Assembly: GCA_026874595.1 (NCBI GenBank)
Contig: CM049321.1
Location: forward strand, 2,930,479-2,994,478
DNA length: 64,000 nucleotides
Reading direction: 5' to 3'
From: Sipunculus nudus
Lineage: Eukaryota > Annelida > Sipuncula > Golfingiida > Sipunculidae
The position numbers and the translations under genes are program-made. The notes beneath the pieces were generated by a model. That model did no database searches. It was not told the origin of the DNA and saw only the letters and a program-made list of their open reading frames with translations. Numbering within the stretch: the stretch's first letter is position 1; each line of letters begins with the position of its first letter. Below, one piece after another: positions 26,505-38,204 of the stretch.

Positions 26505-27100
26505 GTAAGCAACAACAGCCACGTTTGACCATAGGTCTTAAGCGCGGTCTCTCTTTGACAGCGACTTCCTACAACTTATGGTCGATGCACAGAGCCTGCA
26601 GATTTCTTTTGCACACAAAACTGTACCGATGACTATGTCCGCCTTCTTACTCCTTCTAACTCTTCATAGAGGAGTTGCTTAGGGATTCTGCCATCAGACT
26701 GTTGTAGCCGATCCAGTACATGTGCCTCTGTTTCAAGATAGTATGCAAGCCTTTCCTATATGCGTTTTCTTATGCGCAGCTCAGCATCAAGGCAAGAAAG
26801 AGATTCAGAGATGGTTGAGCTTATATAGATTTAATCCTGGACGATATCTATCATCTGATGTTCTGTTTTGTTGCAAGTTTTAGGGAGCACATTCTGTCCT
26901 ATAACTTGCGTTTTTTTGGGCTGATGTTAAAACCAAAGTTCTGGCAGCTATCGGTTGTTTGTGGCAAGACTGGCAATCACTGCTTAATTGAGAAGAGACA
27001 TTCTGGCATTTGTTGTTGTACTTCGGACTTTGACTTAAGTTTGGAAATGTTTAAAAGCTTTCCATCCCATCTGGTTCGGAGGTAGATATTGAGCAGATCC
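26505..27100 (-). pseudogene. Decayed LINE reverse transcriptase fragment (second family)
   Basis: On the minus strand the sequence reads, with stops and shifts, the later part of a LINE reverse transcriptase. It starts with DGKLLNISKLKSKSEVQ near 27070, then CQNFGLNISPKKTQVIGQ near 26950, STISESLSCLDAEL near 26800, SDGRIPKQLLYEEL near 26690 and KRNLQALCIDHKL near 26600. These correspond to the region just before the catalytic box, the thumb (NFGLTIS..KT), the 'YLGSTIS..LDAEL' block and the C-terminal 'DGRIPKQLLYGEL' block of this abundant invertebrate LINE family. The catalytic ADD box itself and about 80 residues after the LDAEL block appear deleted. It is oriented opposite to the neighbouring RT pseudogene and looks like a separate insertion. 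Confidence 0.8.
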
Positions 27101-27446
27101 AAAATTGTGATGCAGCAATACAGTAAAATTAAAAGATAAAAAATATCCTAAATATGATGGTTGCAAATATACAGATATGCACATACATACATTAGATTTT
27201 CAGTAGTGGATATTTTCTTTTTCTTACATGAAAAAATTACATGTTAATGTATAATTCACACCATTATCATAAAACCAAACCTGAAAGAGCAAGCATTATC
27301 AAAATCCTACACACCATTTAGTATGCTAGTGTCGAGGTGACAACCATATAAGTTACAATGAAAAGCATAGATCACAACACGAAATTTTATTTTAGCATCG
27401 TAAACACCGTGCATTGATTATACTAAGTGTAGGTTATTGCTGTGTG

Positions 27447-27560
27447 AAGTCGCGAAACTGGAACCTTCGCGAAACAATGAAACGCGAAAATCACGAAATA
27501 TTAGCCTGTCGAATATGAAGACAACCACCATATGTACGAGTGAGGTGTCACCGAACACCC
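27447..27560. repeat. CGCGAAAAT-type interspersed repeat
   Basis: GTCGCGAAACTGGAACCTTC, GAAACGCGAAAATCACGAAA and CTGTCGAATATGAAGACAAC belong to the same family in the other orientation (compare TTCGTGATTTTCACCCG near 52815). Confidence 0.6.
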
Positions 27561-28000
27561 TCGAACTTACCTCCAGTACATTAATTTATTCATTTAAAGG
27601 TTGTCGCTTGTAAACAAAAGAACGGTTTGCTCGATTTTACCTTTTTGCCGATTCTTTATTAACGTTTAAATTGTGATTTTTTTTTAAACTCGAGTGTTTA
27701 AAACATTCTATTCGAGCTAACAGAATGGTACTAAGTGTATCAATTGTACTAAAATAGCCAATTCTCACCAGGTCCTGTTGTACCATGCGTGTTTACTCCT
27801 GTAAACGATTGTTAAAAAAGTGGACCGGGCGCGATCACAGGTGTCAACACAAATACAGCGCCTGGGGAAATCGCGGAGCCACAACACATGTCAATCATGA
27901 AATACCCTGACTGACTTGGCCCAAAAATGTAATACATGTTCCCGCTGGCTGAAACAACGCGTGTTGCGGCTCACAATTAGACCTCCGGTCACGCGGCCTT

Positions 28001-28038
28001 GTGATGGTAAACACACATTGGATTGTGTTTACCATCAC
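28001..28038. promoter_or_regulatory. Perfect 15-bp hairpin with paired forkhead-type motifs
   Basis: GTGATGGTAAACACA (28001-28015) and its exact reverse complement TGTGTTTACCATCAC (28024-28038) flank an 8-nt loop. Each arm contains GTAAACA/TGTTTAC, the forkhead-factor core. Use as a regulatory site is inference. Confidence 0.5.
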
Positions 28039-28599
28039 GCAGAGCCATAACAAGATGTTAAACGGCCGTATGCGAGATACTGAAACTGTGTCCTGGGATG
28101 GTTTTGCTGAGAAACATTTTTATAAAGCAAAACTGAACTGATAGTAAGAAAGAATAGTCACAATATTGCTCCTGATTATGTCCCTAAAAGGACCGCCCAC
28201 ATAGAGGACCACAACAGACATGCAAGGTTTCATACGGTCAGGATCGAGTTTAACAGCAATTGAATGGGTGATTGATTGTAAATAATAATAATATCATATA
28301 CATGTATATACTATCATTAGATAAAAAGAAATATATAATATATATATTTAATTAAAAAAACTCTATGAAAGGAAGTTCATATCAATCAAGAAGGAAACAT
28401 TTACATGAAACCTTTATTTTCAGAGAAACGGCACGTACTCGTGGGGTAACGTCATTGTCATCTGTGACGTCATGTCTGTTACGTTACGACTGGCACTTAA
28501 AAAAATGGCTGTATCGTCACATGTCCCGTCCCCGTGTAAACAAATGTGCTATAAACCCCCATAAAACACTCATTCTAGGGTTATTTACGCATGGATCAC

Positions 28600-28752
28600 T
28601 CACAAAATTTAATCAACTGTTTCTTGTATCATTACCGAGCTATCCTGAAAATGTCATTAAAATCCGTTGATAACTTTTTGAGTAATTTTGCTAACAGACA
28701 AACAAACGCAACCAAAAACATAACTCCCGCCGCTTGGCGGAGGTAATTTGAT
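28600..28752 (+). mobile_element. LINE-like 3' tail (GGCGGAGGTAA end)
   Basis: The block ATTAAAATCCGTTGATAACT, TTTTTGAGTAATTTTGCTAA, CAGACAAACAAACGCAACC and the closing CCGCCGCTTGGCGGAGGTAA is a dispersed 3' end that I recognise from invertebrate genomes and take to be a non-LTR or LINE-dependent element. The end forms a small hairpin (CCGCC..GGCGG). No reverse transcriptase is readable upstream, so this is a tail-only copy. The ORFs on either strand are shadows. Confidence 0.6.
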
Positions 28753-29356
28753 TTATAGATAATGGTTCCATTTATGAGTCTAATATGAAATATTGGTTCA
28801 GAATTGACATATATTGGACACATAATACTCTGATTTTAATCTTATTTTAAAAGCTTATACTTAAATGTAATATATTTAAATGGTGTCACACAGACAATAA
28901 AAGGTATATATAAATAAATTACTTAAATATCAATCTTTTGCTTCGACTTAAACCTGCAAGTAAGGTCTCTTGGATATCATACATAACATACCAATGAGGC
29001 TATATTTTATTGTTAAGGTATATGTTGCACGCGCCGCGTTTCCTAATTATGTTTACCATAAGAGAACCCACATGGCCGCAATTTCTATATCTGGGCAAAT
29101 CTCGCGAGATAACATACTGATGAGGTTTTACTATTTGGGCTGCAACCAGTCAGCGACCAGAAATCCATTCGGTCCGTGTCGTAATGTTTTTCATGTGATG
29201 GTCGGTTTTTGACTCCATCATACCTAGTTATATCTCATATAATTTCATAAGTTAAAATTGTCTATGTTGTTTAAAGTTCCATAATTTTGGAAGCAATAAA
29301 TCTTAACGGCCCTTCAGGCCCATCTCACGCATCGATTGATATTTTTTTCCAACTTG

Positions 29357-29361
<5 letters not shown>

Positions 29362-29408
<47 letters not shown>
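29362..29408. repeat. (AT)23 microsatellite
   Basis: Pure dinucleotide run next to a CGCGAATAT-type repeat. Confidence 0.97.
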
Positions 29409-29411
<3 letters not shown>

Positions 29412-29424
29412 TGGTTGTGTTTGA

Positions 29425-29525
29425 TGTATTTTTTTAGCAGATGAGGTGACATGTTCACAAAGATGTCATTTTCGCGAATATCGCCAATTTGAAACGCTCA
29501 TGAAGAAAAAGAAAACAACAGTATA
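29425..29525. repeat. CGCGAATAT-type interspersed repeat
   Basis: GATGAGGTGACATGTTCACA and CATTTTCGCGAATATCGCCA followed by ATTTGAAACGCTCATGAAG and AACAGTATA match the cluster at 52.5-53.45 kb. It is non-coding. Confidence 0.7.
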
Positions 29526-30356
29526 TAACGGAAGTTTAACGAGTTATGTCTGAAAATAACCCCAATTATTTTTAAAACTCTTTGATGTCGTTGGTGTTGA
29601 ATGATCTTGGAGATCTTGAATGGTGGTATACAGAGTTTTCCTTGCCCAACGCTGGTGTTTACTCCGTGAACATCATTGTGACATCATTACGTTGACGGTA
29701 TCTCTGACAAGATTTGTCAGACTGGGGCGTTACAGAAACACATGAACGTTCCATCAGACAAGTGCGAATTTTCATTCAAATTGGAGGATATACAGTAACC
29801 ACTCTTGGCCAGTAATCCGACATCCTCTTAATTAAGTTTTCACTGGGATCAGTCCGTATTCCAACAATCGTCAAGCTAAAACGCCTATCGGAGCCCACAA
29901 ATTACCTTACATTTGTGAGAGCGTTCTCCCGCCTGGCAGGCCTAAAAGCTAGCGGAAAGCTTGAACAACCCGAACGCTCTTAGTCTAAGCCAATCACGGG
30001 AAATTCTATCCAGTCTGTGCTTGTTTTAAGCTGATTTCTGCAGCCTTCCCTGCTGTTTTGGCTGGCTGCTTAAACAAACACTTCTTGCAGAGTTTGGGGA
30101 CTTAATCTACAGAAAAACGGTCTGGTCTTTCTGCATGTTGGCAGCAAGGAAAGATTGTGTTTCAACCGACGGATGCACTCCGCCTGAGTTTAAGACCCAC
30201 AGTTTAGGCCACACAACAAAATATTAGTTGTTCTACTAATGTGTCGCTCCCATTTTTCGTGGATCGATTTTTTTTTTTAGAAATTAGGACGACATGAACA
30301 CGTCCTCCATAGATAATGCTTAATGTGTGCTCTTGTTTCGACTACTTAGAGGATTC

Positions 30357-30777
30357 TTAAGGTAGCGTCCCTGGCAAATCCACTCCAACAAAAATCAGCC
30401 CAAAAGCCAAGCATTGTTTTAATACATGTTTATAAATGAATTTTAAATTTGTTTAATTGAATCCAAATTAAAAATTTCAATTTTAAATTATAATGAATCA
30501 TGATACATGAAAAATGAAACAGTGTCACGTAGTTTGATATTAGCCCATTAAAAAGCGGTTTGCTGTTACTGCATGTTTACTGTGTACCATTGAAAAAGTT
30601 AAAATTTTCCAAAATGTATAATTTCATATGAAAAAAAAAACATGAATATCATAATCACATTAGAAAGAGCTGTGCATAGAGTTTGAATCATATATTTTAT
30701 GGGGGTTGACATGCAACTGAATCGGCTTTTGGGTTGATTTTAAATTTAGTAGTTTTTGCCAGCGGTGCTTACTTGAA
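30357..30777. mobile_element. MITE-like element, copy 2 (with terminal inverted repeats)
   Basis: The left end TTAAGGTAGCGTCCCTGGCA and the region TCAGCCCAAAAGCC are mirrored at the right end by GGCTTTTGGGTTGATTTT and TTTTTGCCAGCGGTGCTTAC, giving imperfect ~55-bp terminal inverted repeats around an AT-rich 300-bp core. There is no coding capacity. Core blocks such as TAAAAAGCGGTTTGCTGTTAC match the 13-kb copy. TTAA-type ends are suggestive of piggyBac-like targeting, but no clear duplication is seen at both sides. Confidence 0.75.
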
Positions 30778-32382
30778 AGAGTTAAAGTGGAATAAAATGT
30801 TTTTGTTGATTTTAGTATAATTTCAAAAATTTAGGCGAATATTTTTATTTTCTAGACCAACGCGCAACATTTCATATATTTTGTCTTGGCTAATGATCAA
30901 ATAAATAAATGACTCCACAGCACAATATTTTTTTTTCTCAAAGCCCATAGAACAATAAGTTTTTGATGTGGCCTAAGAACTGTTTGTAATGAAAGCACTG
31001 ACTGTGATTTGCCGAGGTTTTAGACATTATTCTAAGGCCACCTGATGTATTATTGCTAGCAACATTAGGTTTCCGTACAAACCTTGCTTGCCCTTGCACA
31101 TAAAATCGCCCACCCTCTGTCTATACCTATTTGTGATTGTTAGTAAACTAGACGCGCAATTTAAAGTGCATTTCTACGTCAAATTCCCAGTTTGGCTGCA
31201 TGTGAACTTTTGGCCGTCTCCTCCCAGTCAGACTGTAATTTAATTCATATTTAGCCAATATGCTAAACTGTCTCCAAGTCGGTTGTTTTTTACAACCTGC
31301 AGATCCGTATGTGTTGATATGAAATTGTGATAAATGAGAGTGGACCGCCTAAAGCTGGCACTTTTTTCTCTTTCTTATTGCCTTTACTAGAATTAAGGTT
31401 ATGCCTTCATTTTGGTCCACTTTTGTCCTCAATGTTCTCTGAAACCGCGTAGCTTAAATCACTGTGCCATATATGCCTCATGTTAAAGATGATTGTTCTC
31501 GCATTTGAAAATTGATAAGTTTTAATGTACACATCATTTTGAACATTTAAGCATGCTTGTTATAGGCCTGACATTTGACCCATGCAGTCAATGACACACT
31601 TGCATGGTCAGTGACAATTATGCGACTCTTGATCCATTGGCACTCATTTTTCTATGCCAGGAGGCAAAATGGTTAATCCCACAATTAACCCAGGTGATCC
31701 TGCATATTATAATGTTGAAATGTCAGCAACAAGAGTCGCTGCACTATTACCTTGCATTTACTTCTTCAACAATTCTGGAAACGGTTCCGTTACATAAACT
31801 ATTCAAGGATTAATGCACGTGCAAAAGTTTCTCCATGTTTATATTTACAATACCACGTTAAAATATGTTTCACGGACAAATATCTTCTGTCGGTCAGATT
31901 GGGCACTGATGCCTACTCTATATTTTCTCCATTTATTTAATTTTTGTAATTTAGACATCTCATGCAGGCGGAATGGCTCTATTTCGGCGTAAAAGTGTGT
32001 TGTGTGAAAGAATATGGGCAGGAGGTTTTTCCTTGACCTTCATAGATAGACCTTCCGTGTGGAGAATGTGACACAATGTCATCAAGGACATTGCTTGGCC
32101 AATAATCAGGGAATTAAACAGTTCTCCGCCACGCAGGCCTTCCATCAAGAATTCAGCTTTTGAACCCTGTTTCCTTACCTTCGGTGATTTTCCACTTTGA
32201 ATACATCATTTATATTCCCTACAAAACACATTATTCTTTACTTTGAGTGGTTTCCCATGTTAAATACATCTACAAAACACATTATTTAGAATTTTCAGTC
32301 TTTACTCATGCATCTGCCGTCTTGGTGTCAATTGAAGTGTCATGTATCACCGCATGCTGTCAGGGGGATAGGTAGTCCTACT

Positions 32383-32480
32383 CAGGGGCGGATAAAGAAT
32401 TAAGGAAAGGGGGGGAGGGGTGTCCAACCTGAAGGGATTATGAATGACAAAACATAAAAAAAGGTCACAATAAAGGGGGT
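32383..32480 (+). mobile_element. hAT-like terminal remnant (CAGGGGCGGAT)
   Basis: CAGGGGCGGATAAAGAATTA followed by a G-rich stretch and AAAGGGGGTCC resembles the terminal sequence of many hAT-type non-autonomous elements in animals. Only one end is recognisable, and an (AT)n tract follows. Confidence 0.45.
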
Positions 32481-32493
32481 CCAGGCCGCAAAA

Positions 32494-32497
<4 letters not shown>

Positions 32498-32554
<57 letters not shown>
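32498..32554. repeat. (AT)28 microsatellite
   Basis: Pure dinucleotide run. Confidence 0.97.
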
Positions 32555-32557
<3 letters not shown>

Positions 32558-33221
32558 CTTGCAGGTAAAGAACACAAAAGAAATAAAAATTATACCATAA
32601 TGTACAAATGTTAGACTCTCTTTGCGTGGACTGACGCAGTTACCGCCACATGCCTGGACGTTAACATGAATTCAGTACAGCCTGGCATGATAAACAATGT
32701 CATTGTGAGATCAGTCCCAGGTTCCTGCAGCTCCCTTCTACTGCTAGATCAAACAAACAAAGCCTGCGGGACAGTGTTTGTTCACTTCCATACAACTGGC
32801 TGTTCGTGAGATATTTAATCTTTAAACAAATACCAGAGTAAACATTGTATTAATCATATATTAAAATAATCAAAGAGATGAGAAGGGCGTGACGCTTAAC
32901 TGTTGCACTTTGTTCATTTATATATTAAAAGGTATTTTAATTTATTTTAATAAAATGAAAATATGGACACTTCATTCAGATATTTATAATATTTATAATA
33001 TTTTACTCCTAGCACTACCACTGTAGTAACTGTTAACTGTTGTTTCAGTGATTTAAGTAGTTATACATTTAACATTTAGGAATTAAGATTATAGGTTTTA
33101 ACAATGTTTTAATACAATGTTTAGTTGTATTTGACAAATCATCATAACTGTTGTTGTTCTTCGTTTTCTGCTTCTTTTGCTTCTTATCATTTTTTGTATT
33201 AGCAAAAGTATGACAAAAGTA

Positions 33222-33290
33222 CCAGTATAGTAGTAGTAGTAGTAGTAGTAGTAGTTGTATAGTCGTAGCTGTAGTGGTAGTAGTAGTAAT
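33222..33290 (+). repeat. (AGT)n trinucleotide repeat, imperfect
   Basis: About nine AGT units are followed by interrupted ones; the minus-strand ORF 33069-33347 is a Thr/Leu-rich shadow. Confidence 0.9.
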
Positions 33291-34027
33291 TAGAACTGTT
33301 GTTGATGTTGTTTTTGAAGTTATTATAAGTATATTCAAGGATGTCATTTTTCGTCAGCATTGAAAATATATTATTGATACACTAATTAGACATAATATAG
33401 TGACTAGGATTATTTTCATCTTCAAAAAAATAATATCAAATGACATCAGTGTTCAGATAAGCCTAACATGTTAATACGTTTTTTGATATTTTGTTTTAAT
33501 TTATTTCATTATCAAATTTTAGCGCATATAAAATTGGAAATCTTTGAAACGTACATGGTGTTACATGTGGTATAATATATGCCATGTGACAAAAGGATAA
33601 GCTTGCACGAAGGCTTCTCTAACTAAATAGCATATTACGCTGTAATAATTTGTGTTTATAAATCACTATAGTATATAAACGTTGATGAAATTTTCCTATC
33701 ACACAAAAACACCCATAGTCCCTCCTTTAAAAAACATAATTTTTTTATTAAAACTGCCAGCCTTTGTTGAGAAATAACACAGCTGTATCACAGCCTTGTT
33801 AAAACACAGCAGGTCGCTACTATGGAGTTTTGTCAGCCGTGGATAAAAGAGTTGTTATTGCAGACTGCTATCAAAAGACAGCTTAGCCAATCCCCAAGCA
33901 CTTGTTTGGGCTTTGGACAGTTTTCGCAGCTGTATCAATTGCCATCCACGAATGTCCACTGCGATTATCGCATTAGCGAGACCTTTTGTTTTGGGAGCAC
34001 ACGTGCAGTCGGCGCCTTTGAAGATGT

Positions 34028-34039
34028 GCGCATGCGCAT
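34028..34039. promoter_or_regulatory. NRF1-like palindrome
   Basis: TGCGCATGCGCA is the exact palindromic NRF1 consensus. It closes a GC-richer stretch (33780-34050) in AT-rich DNA, but no transcript start can be placed. Confidence 0.4.
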
Positions 34040-34974
34040 TTGACCTTTTCTCATTAAGACTTAGTAGATAAAGTACAAAAGCCCTAAGCTCAAACGGGCA
34101 AAACTGCTTTCAGAGGTGTCATGATCTGAAGTGCTCCCAGCGGTTTTAAGAAGAAGAAATGCAATTTTATTCGCGTGTGTCATATATTGATCCAAATGAT
34201 CCAAGAATGACTACTCTTCACGTTAGAGTTTAAGTTTGTGTTTTTATTATTTACTGTCAATCTTGACACAACCTTGAAGTGCTGAGTCAGCAATATTCGC
34301 ACGAACATACAAACACCGTTTTTGCAGCCCTTTTGCGTTACTTTCATGTTTTGATGGAAACTTTCATTATTGCCGCCCCAGAAGGTTATGTATTCATTCC
34401 GGTTCGTGTGTGTGTTTGTTCATGTTCACATAAATCAAGCAGTCATGAACAGGCATCTCATGAACGGAATCCGCCTCATGATCGGGATACAGGAAAGACT
34501 TCCAAGAATATTCACAAATCTTCATTCACTTATGTACGAATGAACATGGAAATATTTGCCGAATAGGTGACTGCAAACAGCAGTATAAGGAGAACTTCAT
34601 CACGGATGAACCTGTGAGAATGGGCCGATAAAAGTGAATGCGAACACGCTTTGGGGAGCATCCAACTTTAAGGACTGCCCGCATGGCGAAGGCCTGCATT
34701 CTTCAGTACGCATATTTCTAGTTATAAAACCAGATTTTGTGGTTGGCTTCATATTCGCCAGGCTGAAATTTCGAAAAGCGTTTCAAATTGTGTTTCCAAA
34801 GGATTTTCTCTTTTCTATTCAGAAAACGTATACTAAGTGTATATTATATTTTGGAGCATGCATTCATAATATAGAATTAACTTTTGTGCTTTTCCTTTAA
34901 ATTTATTTAGTTGTAGTTGTGTTTCAACTGTTTAACACATAAAAGTATATCAACGGATTACCTGATTTGTTGAT

Positions 34975-35143
34975 AAACAAGGGTTGCAAAATATTTCCTT
35001 TTTTAAAGGGGTTCAGACCAATTTTTCGTCCTGACACCCCCCCCCCCCATTTTTATAGACCCGGGGACCTTTTATGGGTCTTGTTATTAGTCCCCTGCGT
35101 TGAACTCCCCCTCCCCCCCCCCCCAATCCTGAATCCGCCCCTG
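34975..35143 (-). mobile_element. hAT-like terminal remnant (CAGGGGCGGATTCAGG)
   Basis: On the minus strand the end reads CAGGGGCGGATTCAGGATTG, then G runs, GGTCCCCGGGTCTATAAAAA and further G runs. This is the same class of terminus as at 32383 but in opposite orientation, 2.7 kb away. The two ends are too diverged and too far apart to be called one element. Confidence 0.45.
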
Positions 35144-36544
35144 TTGTTCTAAGCATCAGTGCCTGAAATAAAAACAACATTTATATTTTGTTCTGATTTT
35201 TGTTCTAAAGTCATGATCGGGTGTCTTCTTCGGGAACATATTCTTTATTGTCTTCTTAACACTTCCGGGAACATATAGAATTGAAATCCTCGCTTAAATG
35301 TAGCCCAGACAGCATTCATGTAGGCTACATGCATGCGCTGTGTCTATATTCAGACCTCCCCGAATGGAGTTGATGTTTTTAGTTGTCGATTAGTTAATTT
35401 TGATATCAGTATTTTGGTCAAGATATATTGGGACTTCCCTATTTCCTAGAAGAGCAAAACCATCGACCAGAATTGTCCTTTTCCCTCGTTTTATTTTCCC
35501 CTCTCCCTCAGTTCGTATTTTTGCTGGATCTTTTACAAACCTTTAAAGAAAATATGATATAATAATTGTCATTTACGTGACAGATTTGCACTTGATATTT
35601 TTTTAGCGGTGACCAAATTTTCAAGATCGTAAACTCCTCATTTAGTTCCCTCCAATAAGAACCGGCGGTTACAAACATCTCAATATGAACTGGATGGCAC
35701 ATTTAGGACAGATCAATCTTGTGTGGTAACACGTTTTCCAAAAAAGATGTTGCCAGAAATTATAATTATATTTGTAATTCTACATCATGGATTAACGATA
35801 CAATGGTGCATGATCCTGTATAAAGGTGTCTTAATGAAAAAAATAGTAGATCGCCAAAGCCTTAGAAATATCTTAATCGGGTTGTAGGAGTGCATGCTGT
35901 TACTGACGTAATAGAAAATGCAGGTGACATGTAAAGGAGTCTATACACAGATCTGTAGCCGAAAATGATCGCAGGAACCCCCCCCCCCCCCCCCGTGTCA
36001 CGACCATGAAAATTAGGTCAAGGTCGAAAATAAAGATCAGATGCAAATTTCTAAAGGGTGATTATATTATGAATAAAGGTCACTTTCGGAGAATCAGCCG
36101 TATTCAAAATCAACCCAAACACTGGCAAAAACAAAGAGAGTAAAAAAAAGAAAACCCCCCCCCCCCCCCCCTATCGATCACTATCAAAGTAAACTCTACC
36201 AGGGGAAGCTTAAGGTTATAAGACTAAAATTAAATTTAAGATTAAGACTCATATGATTATAAAGTCTCAAAAGATTCAAACTTTAATTTGACCAGTTCCG
36301 TTCTGTTCTTTATAATTATAATTAACTATATGTATATATACATCTGTTTGGAATGGCAAACCAACAATATGTTAATTTTATTTTAGCAGAAATTCATACT
36401 CTGAGATGGGAAATACTTTGAGATGTATAATACTCATGAAGTGTTCTGTCAACAGCTACGATGATTACGAACAGTACAGAGTACTACAGACCCTTCATTC
36501 ATAGTATAAACGCAGTACAGACACTACATAATGCATAAGCGTGC

Positions 36545-36617
36545 GCCTCCGTGGCCCAATGGATAAGGCACCGGCCTCCTAAGCCGGGGATTGCGGGTTC
36601 GAGTCCCGTCGGAGGTG
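36545..36617 (+). tRNA. tRNA-Arg (anticodon CCT), copy 1
   Basis: A complete 73-nt cloverleaf can be folded by eye. The acceptor stem GCCTCCG pairs with CGGAGGT, with a G1-T72 wobble as I recall for metazoan tRNA-Arg(CCT). The discriminator base is G. The anticodon stem CCGGC/GCCGG encloses loop CTCCTAA, which places CCT at positions 34-36, reading AGG arginine codons. The T arm GCGGG/CCCGT encloses TTCGAGT, matching the internal B box, and the D arm carries TGGCCCAATGG, matching the A box. No intron is present. A TTTT stretch at 36627-36630 can terminate RNA polymerase III. The antisense strand gives a 'TGLEPAIP' type peptide, a frequent tRNA-derived misannotation. A near-identical gene lies 17.2 kb downstream on the same strand. 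Confidence 0.95.
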
Positions 36618-38130
36618 TTGAAAGAATTTTGAAAATCTGTGAACGTTGAGTGACCCTCAAAATGGTTCCTTTCATTCTGTCCGGACTTTTGGGGGGAGGA
36701 AACGAAACACTTAACAAGTCTGAATTAATTGTAAGAAACAACATTTTTTTTTTATTTTCATTTAAATCTATGGGATCTAATATAATTTAAACCGATCATT
36801 AACTGAATAAAGATGGTGTTGACAGGAATGGTGCCACATACTAATATGAGTCCAGGAAAATCTAAAGCTATGAGGCTTTCCACATTTATATACATGGCTC
36901 TATGGTGTACATAATATCTTATAAATGTTGATATAAAATGAACAACATGATATTTTATGTTGACCCTTTTATGCTTCAGAAAAGCTGAATTTTGTACGAG
37001 ATATATGTGCCTAGAAATTGAAATACTTGTCCATTGTGCGTTGTTATTTGGTTTAAGTTGTTTTGCCAGGATCACAAAATAGCTTATTACCAAAGAAAAA
37101 ATTTCCGGAAACACAAGAACACACATAACAAGTAAAACATTATACACAACAAAATAAGTCTATCAAGTTAGTGCGTGTATTTAAGTCATGATATCGAATG
37201 GTGCTACCAACGTATTCATGGAAATTTAAAAAAAAATAGAGTAAATGGGACTTGTATATTCATTTTTACATTAGATTCATAAGCGACATTAAAATACATG
37301 AATCAAGGTCCACAATCACCATGTTTGTATTTCGTGTGTAGTTATGTACTAATGTACATACTTATGTACTTATAACTAAAGAGTGTAATGTTTAAAGAAG
37401 GGGGTAAGAGAGGGACTGTCCCTTGTATAGTAAGTATATTAACATTTCTTGTTGGTTCTGCTTCGGCAGTTATCAGTCAGGTTTTCATAAGAAACGTTGT
37501 GTCTGTTAAACTCCAACATTGAATGCCCTTTAAATTATAGCTGGTATGCGATTTGTATAATAGTCACCATAGGCGTCATCGTGTGTCTTTCCGGGAAGCT
37601 AGCCCACTATACTTTCAAAAGTTAGACTGGTATCCCGCGCGGTTATGCGAGGTTTACTATAGTCTAACCAGAAGTTTGTCATTTTGGATCTGAAATGGTG
37701 TGGTTCGAGCAGTTCGAAATATAACTAAAATGCATTGACAAATTTTTATTATTTTATTTAATTGTTATGTTGTTTTCAAATTGGCAATAAAGTTTATAGG
37801 GAGATAACACGAAAAGAAATATGGCATGTTCAAAATGTCAAGGCAAGGATACCATACATCCATGACTGAAAGGGAAAATAACAACATTAAGGTAAGGAAA
37901 AACAGTGTAACATTCAGTTGTTCCACGCATACAAGAAACTTTGTGAATTGCCGCGGCAATGGAGAATTGTTTCTCAGTTTGTTCTATCATTGACTTCTGT
38001 CATTTTTTATCAATAAATTTTGTCATTTGTTTCTTCAAATGGAAAACAGTAGGATAGCTGAAATTTTGTTGTGGCCGTAACTTTTTGCGATATAAGGCCA
38101 GGGAACATACTGTAAATTTATTACACGTGA

Positions 38131-38204
38131 GCTTTAGTGGCCAAAATTGACAAGGCACCGGTCTCTTGAGCCGGGGATTGTGGGTTCGAGTCCCGTCGAA
38201 GGTA
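38131..38204 (+). pseudogene. tRNA-Arg-derived pseudogene
   Basis: About 74 nt align to the two tRNA-Arg(CCT) genes of this window, but the structure is damaged. The 5' acceptor strand GCTTTAG no longer pairs fully with CGAAGGT, the D region (GGCCAAAATTGACAAGG) carries an insertion and loses the conserved GG, and the anticodon loop has become CTCTTGA. The T arm and B box (GGTTCGAGTCCC) survive. The downstream sequence lacks an immediate T run and enters a 14-G homopolymer at 38236-38249. The CGAAGGT 3' strand resembles copy 2, so it may derive from that gene or a relative. Confidence 0.85.

Larger units (their letters stand above)
30778..36540. other. Mixed unique DNA, no gene
   Basis: Moderately AT-rich, low in repeats apart from listed ones; C17 runs at 35978-35994 and 36155-36171. 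Frames up to 95 codons (34279-34566) show no recognisable protein. Confidence 0.45.

Noticed and set aside
28465-28472. TGACGTCA cAMP-response element
   Set aside because: An 8-bp palindrome occurs by chance about once per 64 kb (another is at 18231); no promoter context.
28365-28670. 101-codon ORF upstream of the LINE-like tail
   Set aside because: Its end lies inside the dispersed repeat tail and the rest shows no reverse-transcriptase motif.
36499-36744. 81-codon minus-strand ORF containing TGLEPAIPG
   Set aside because: It is the antisense translation of the tRNA-Arg gene, a frequent misannotation. The 38121-38318 minus ORF is the same artefact over the tRNA pseudogene.
36758-37147. 129-codon minus-strand hydrophobic ORF
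   Set aside because: Hydrophobicity follows from AT-rich codons; no recognisable membrane-protein family or neighbouring exon.
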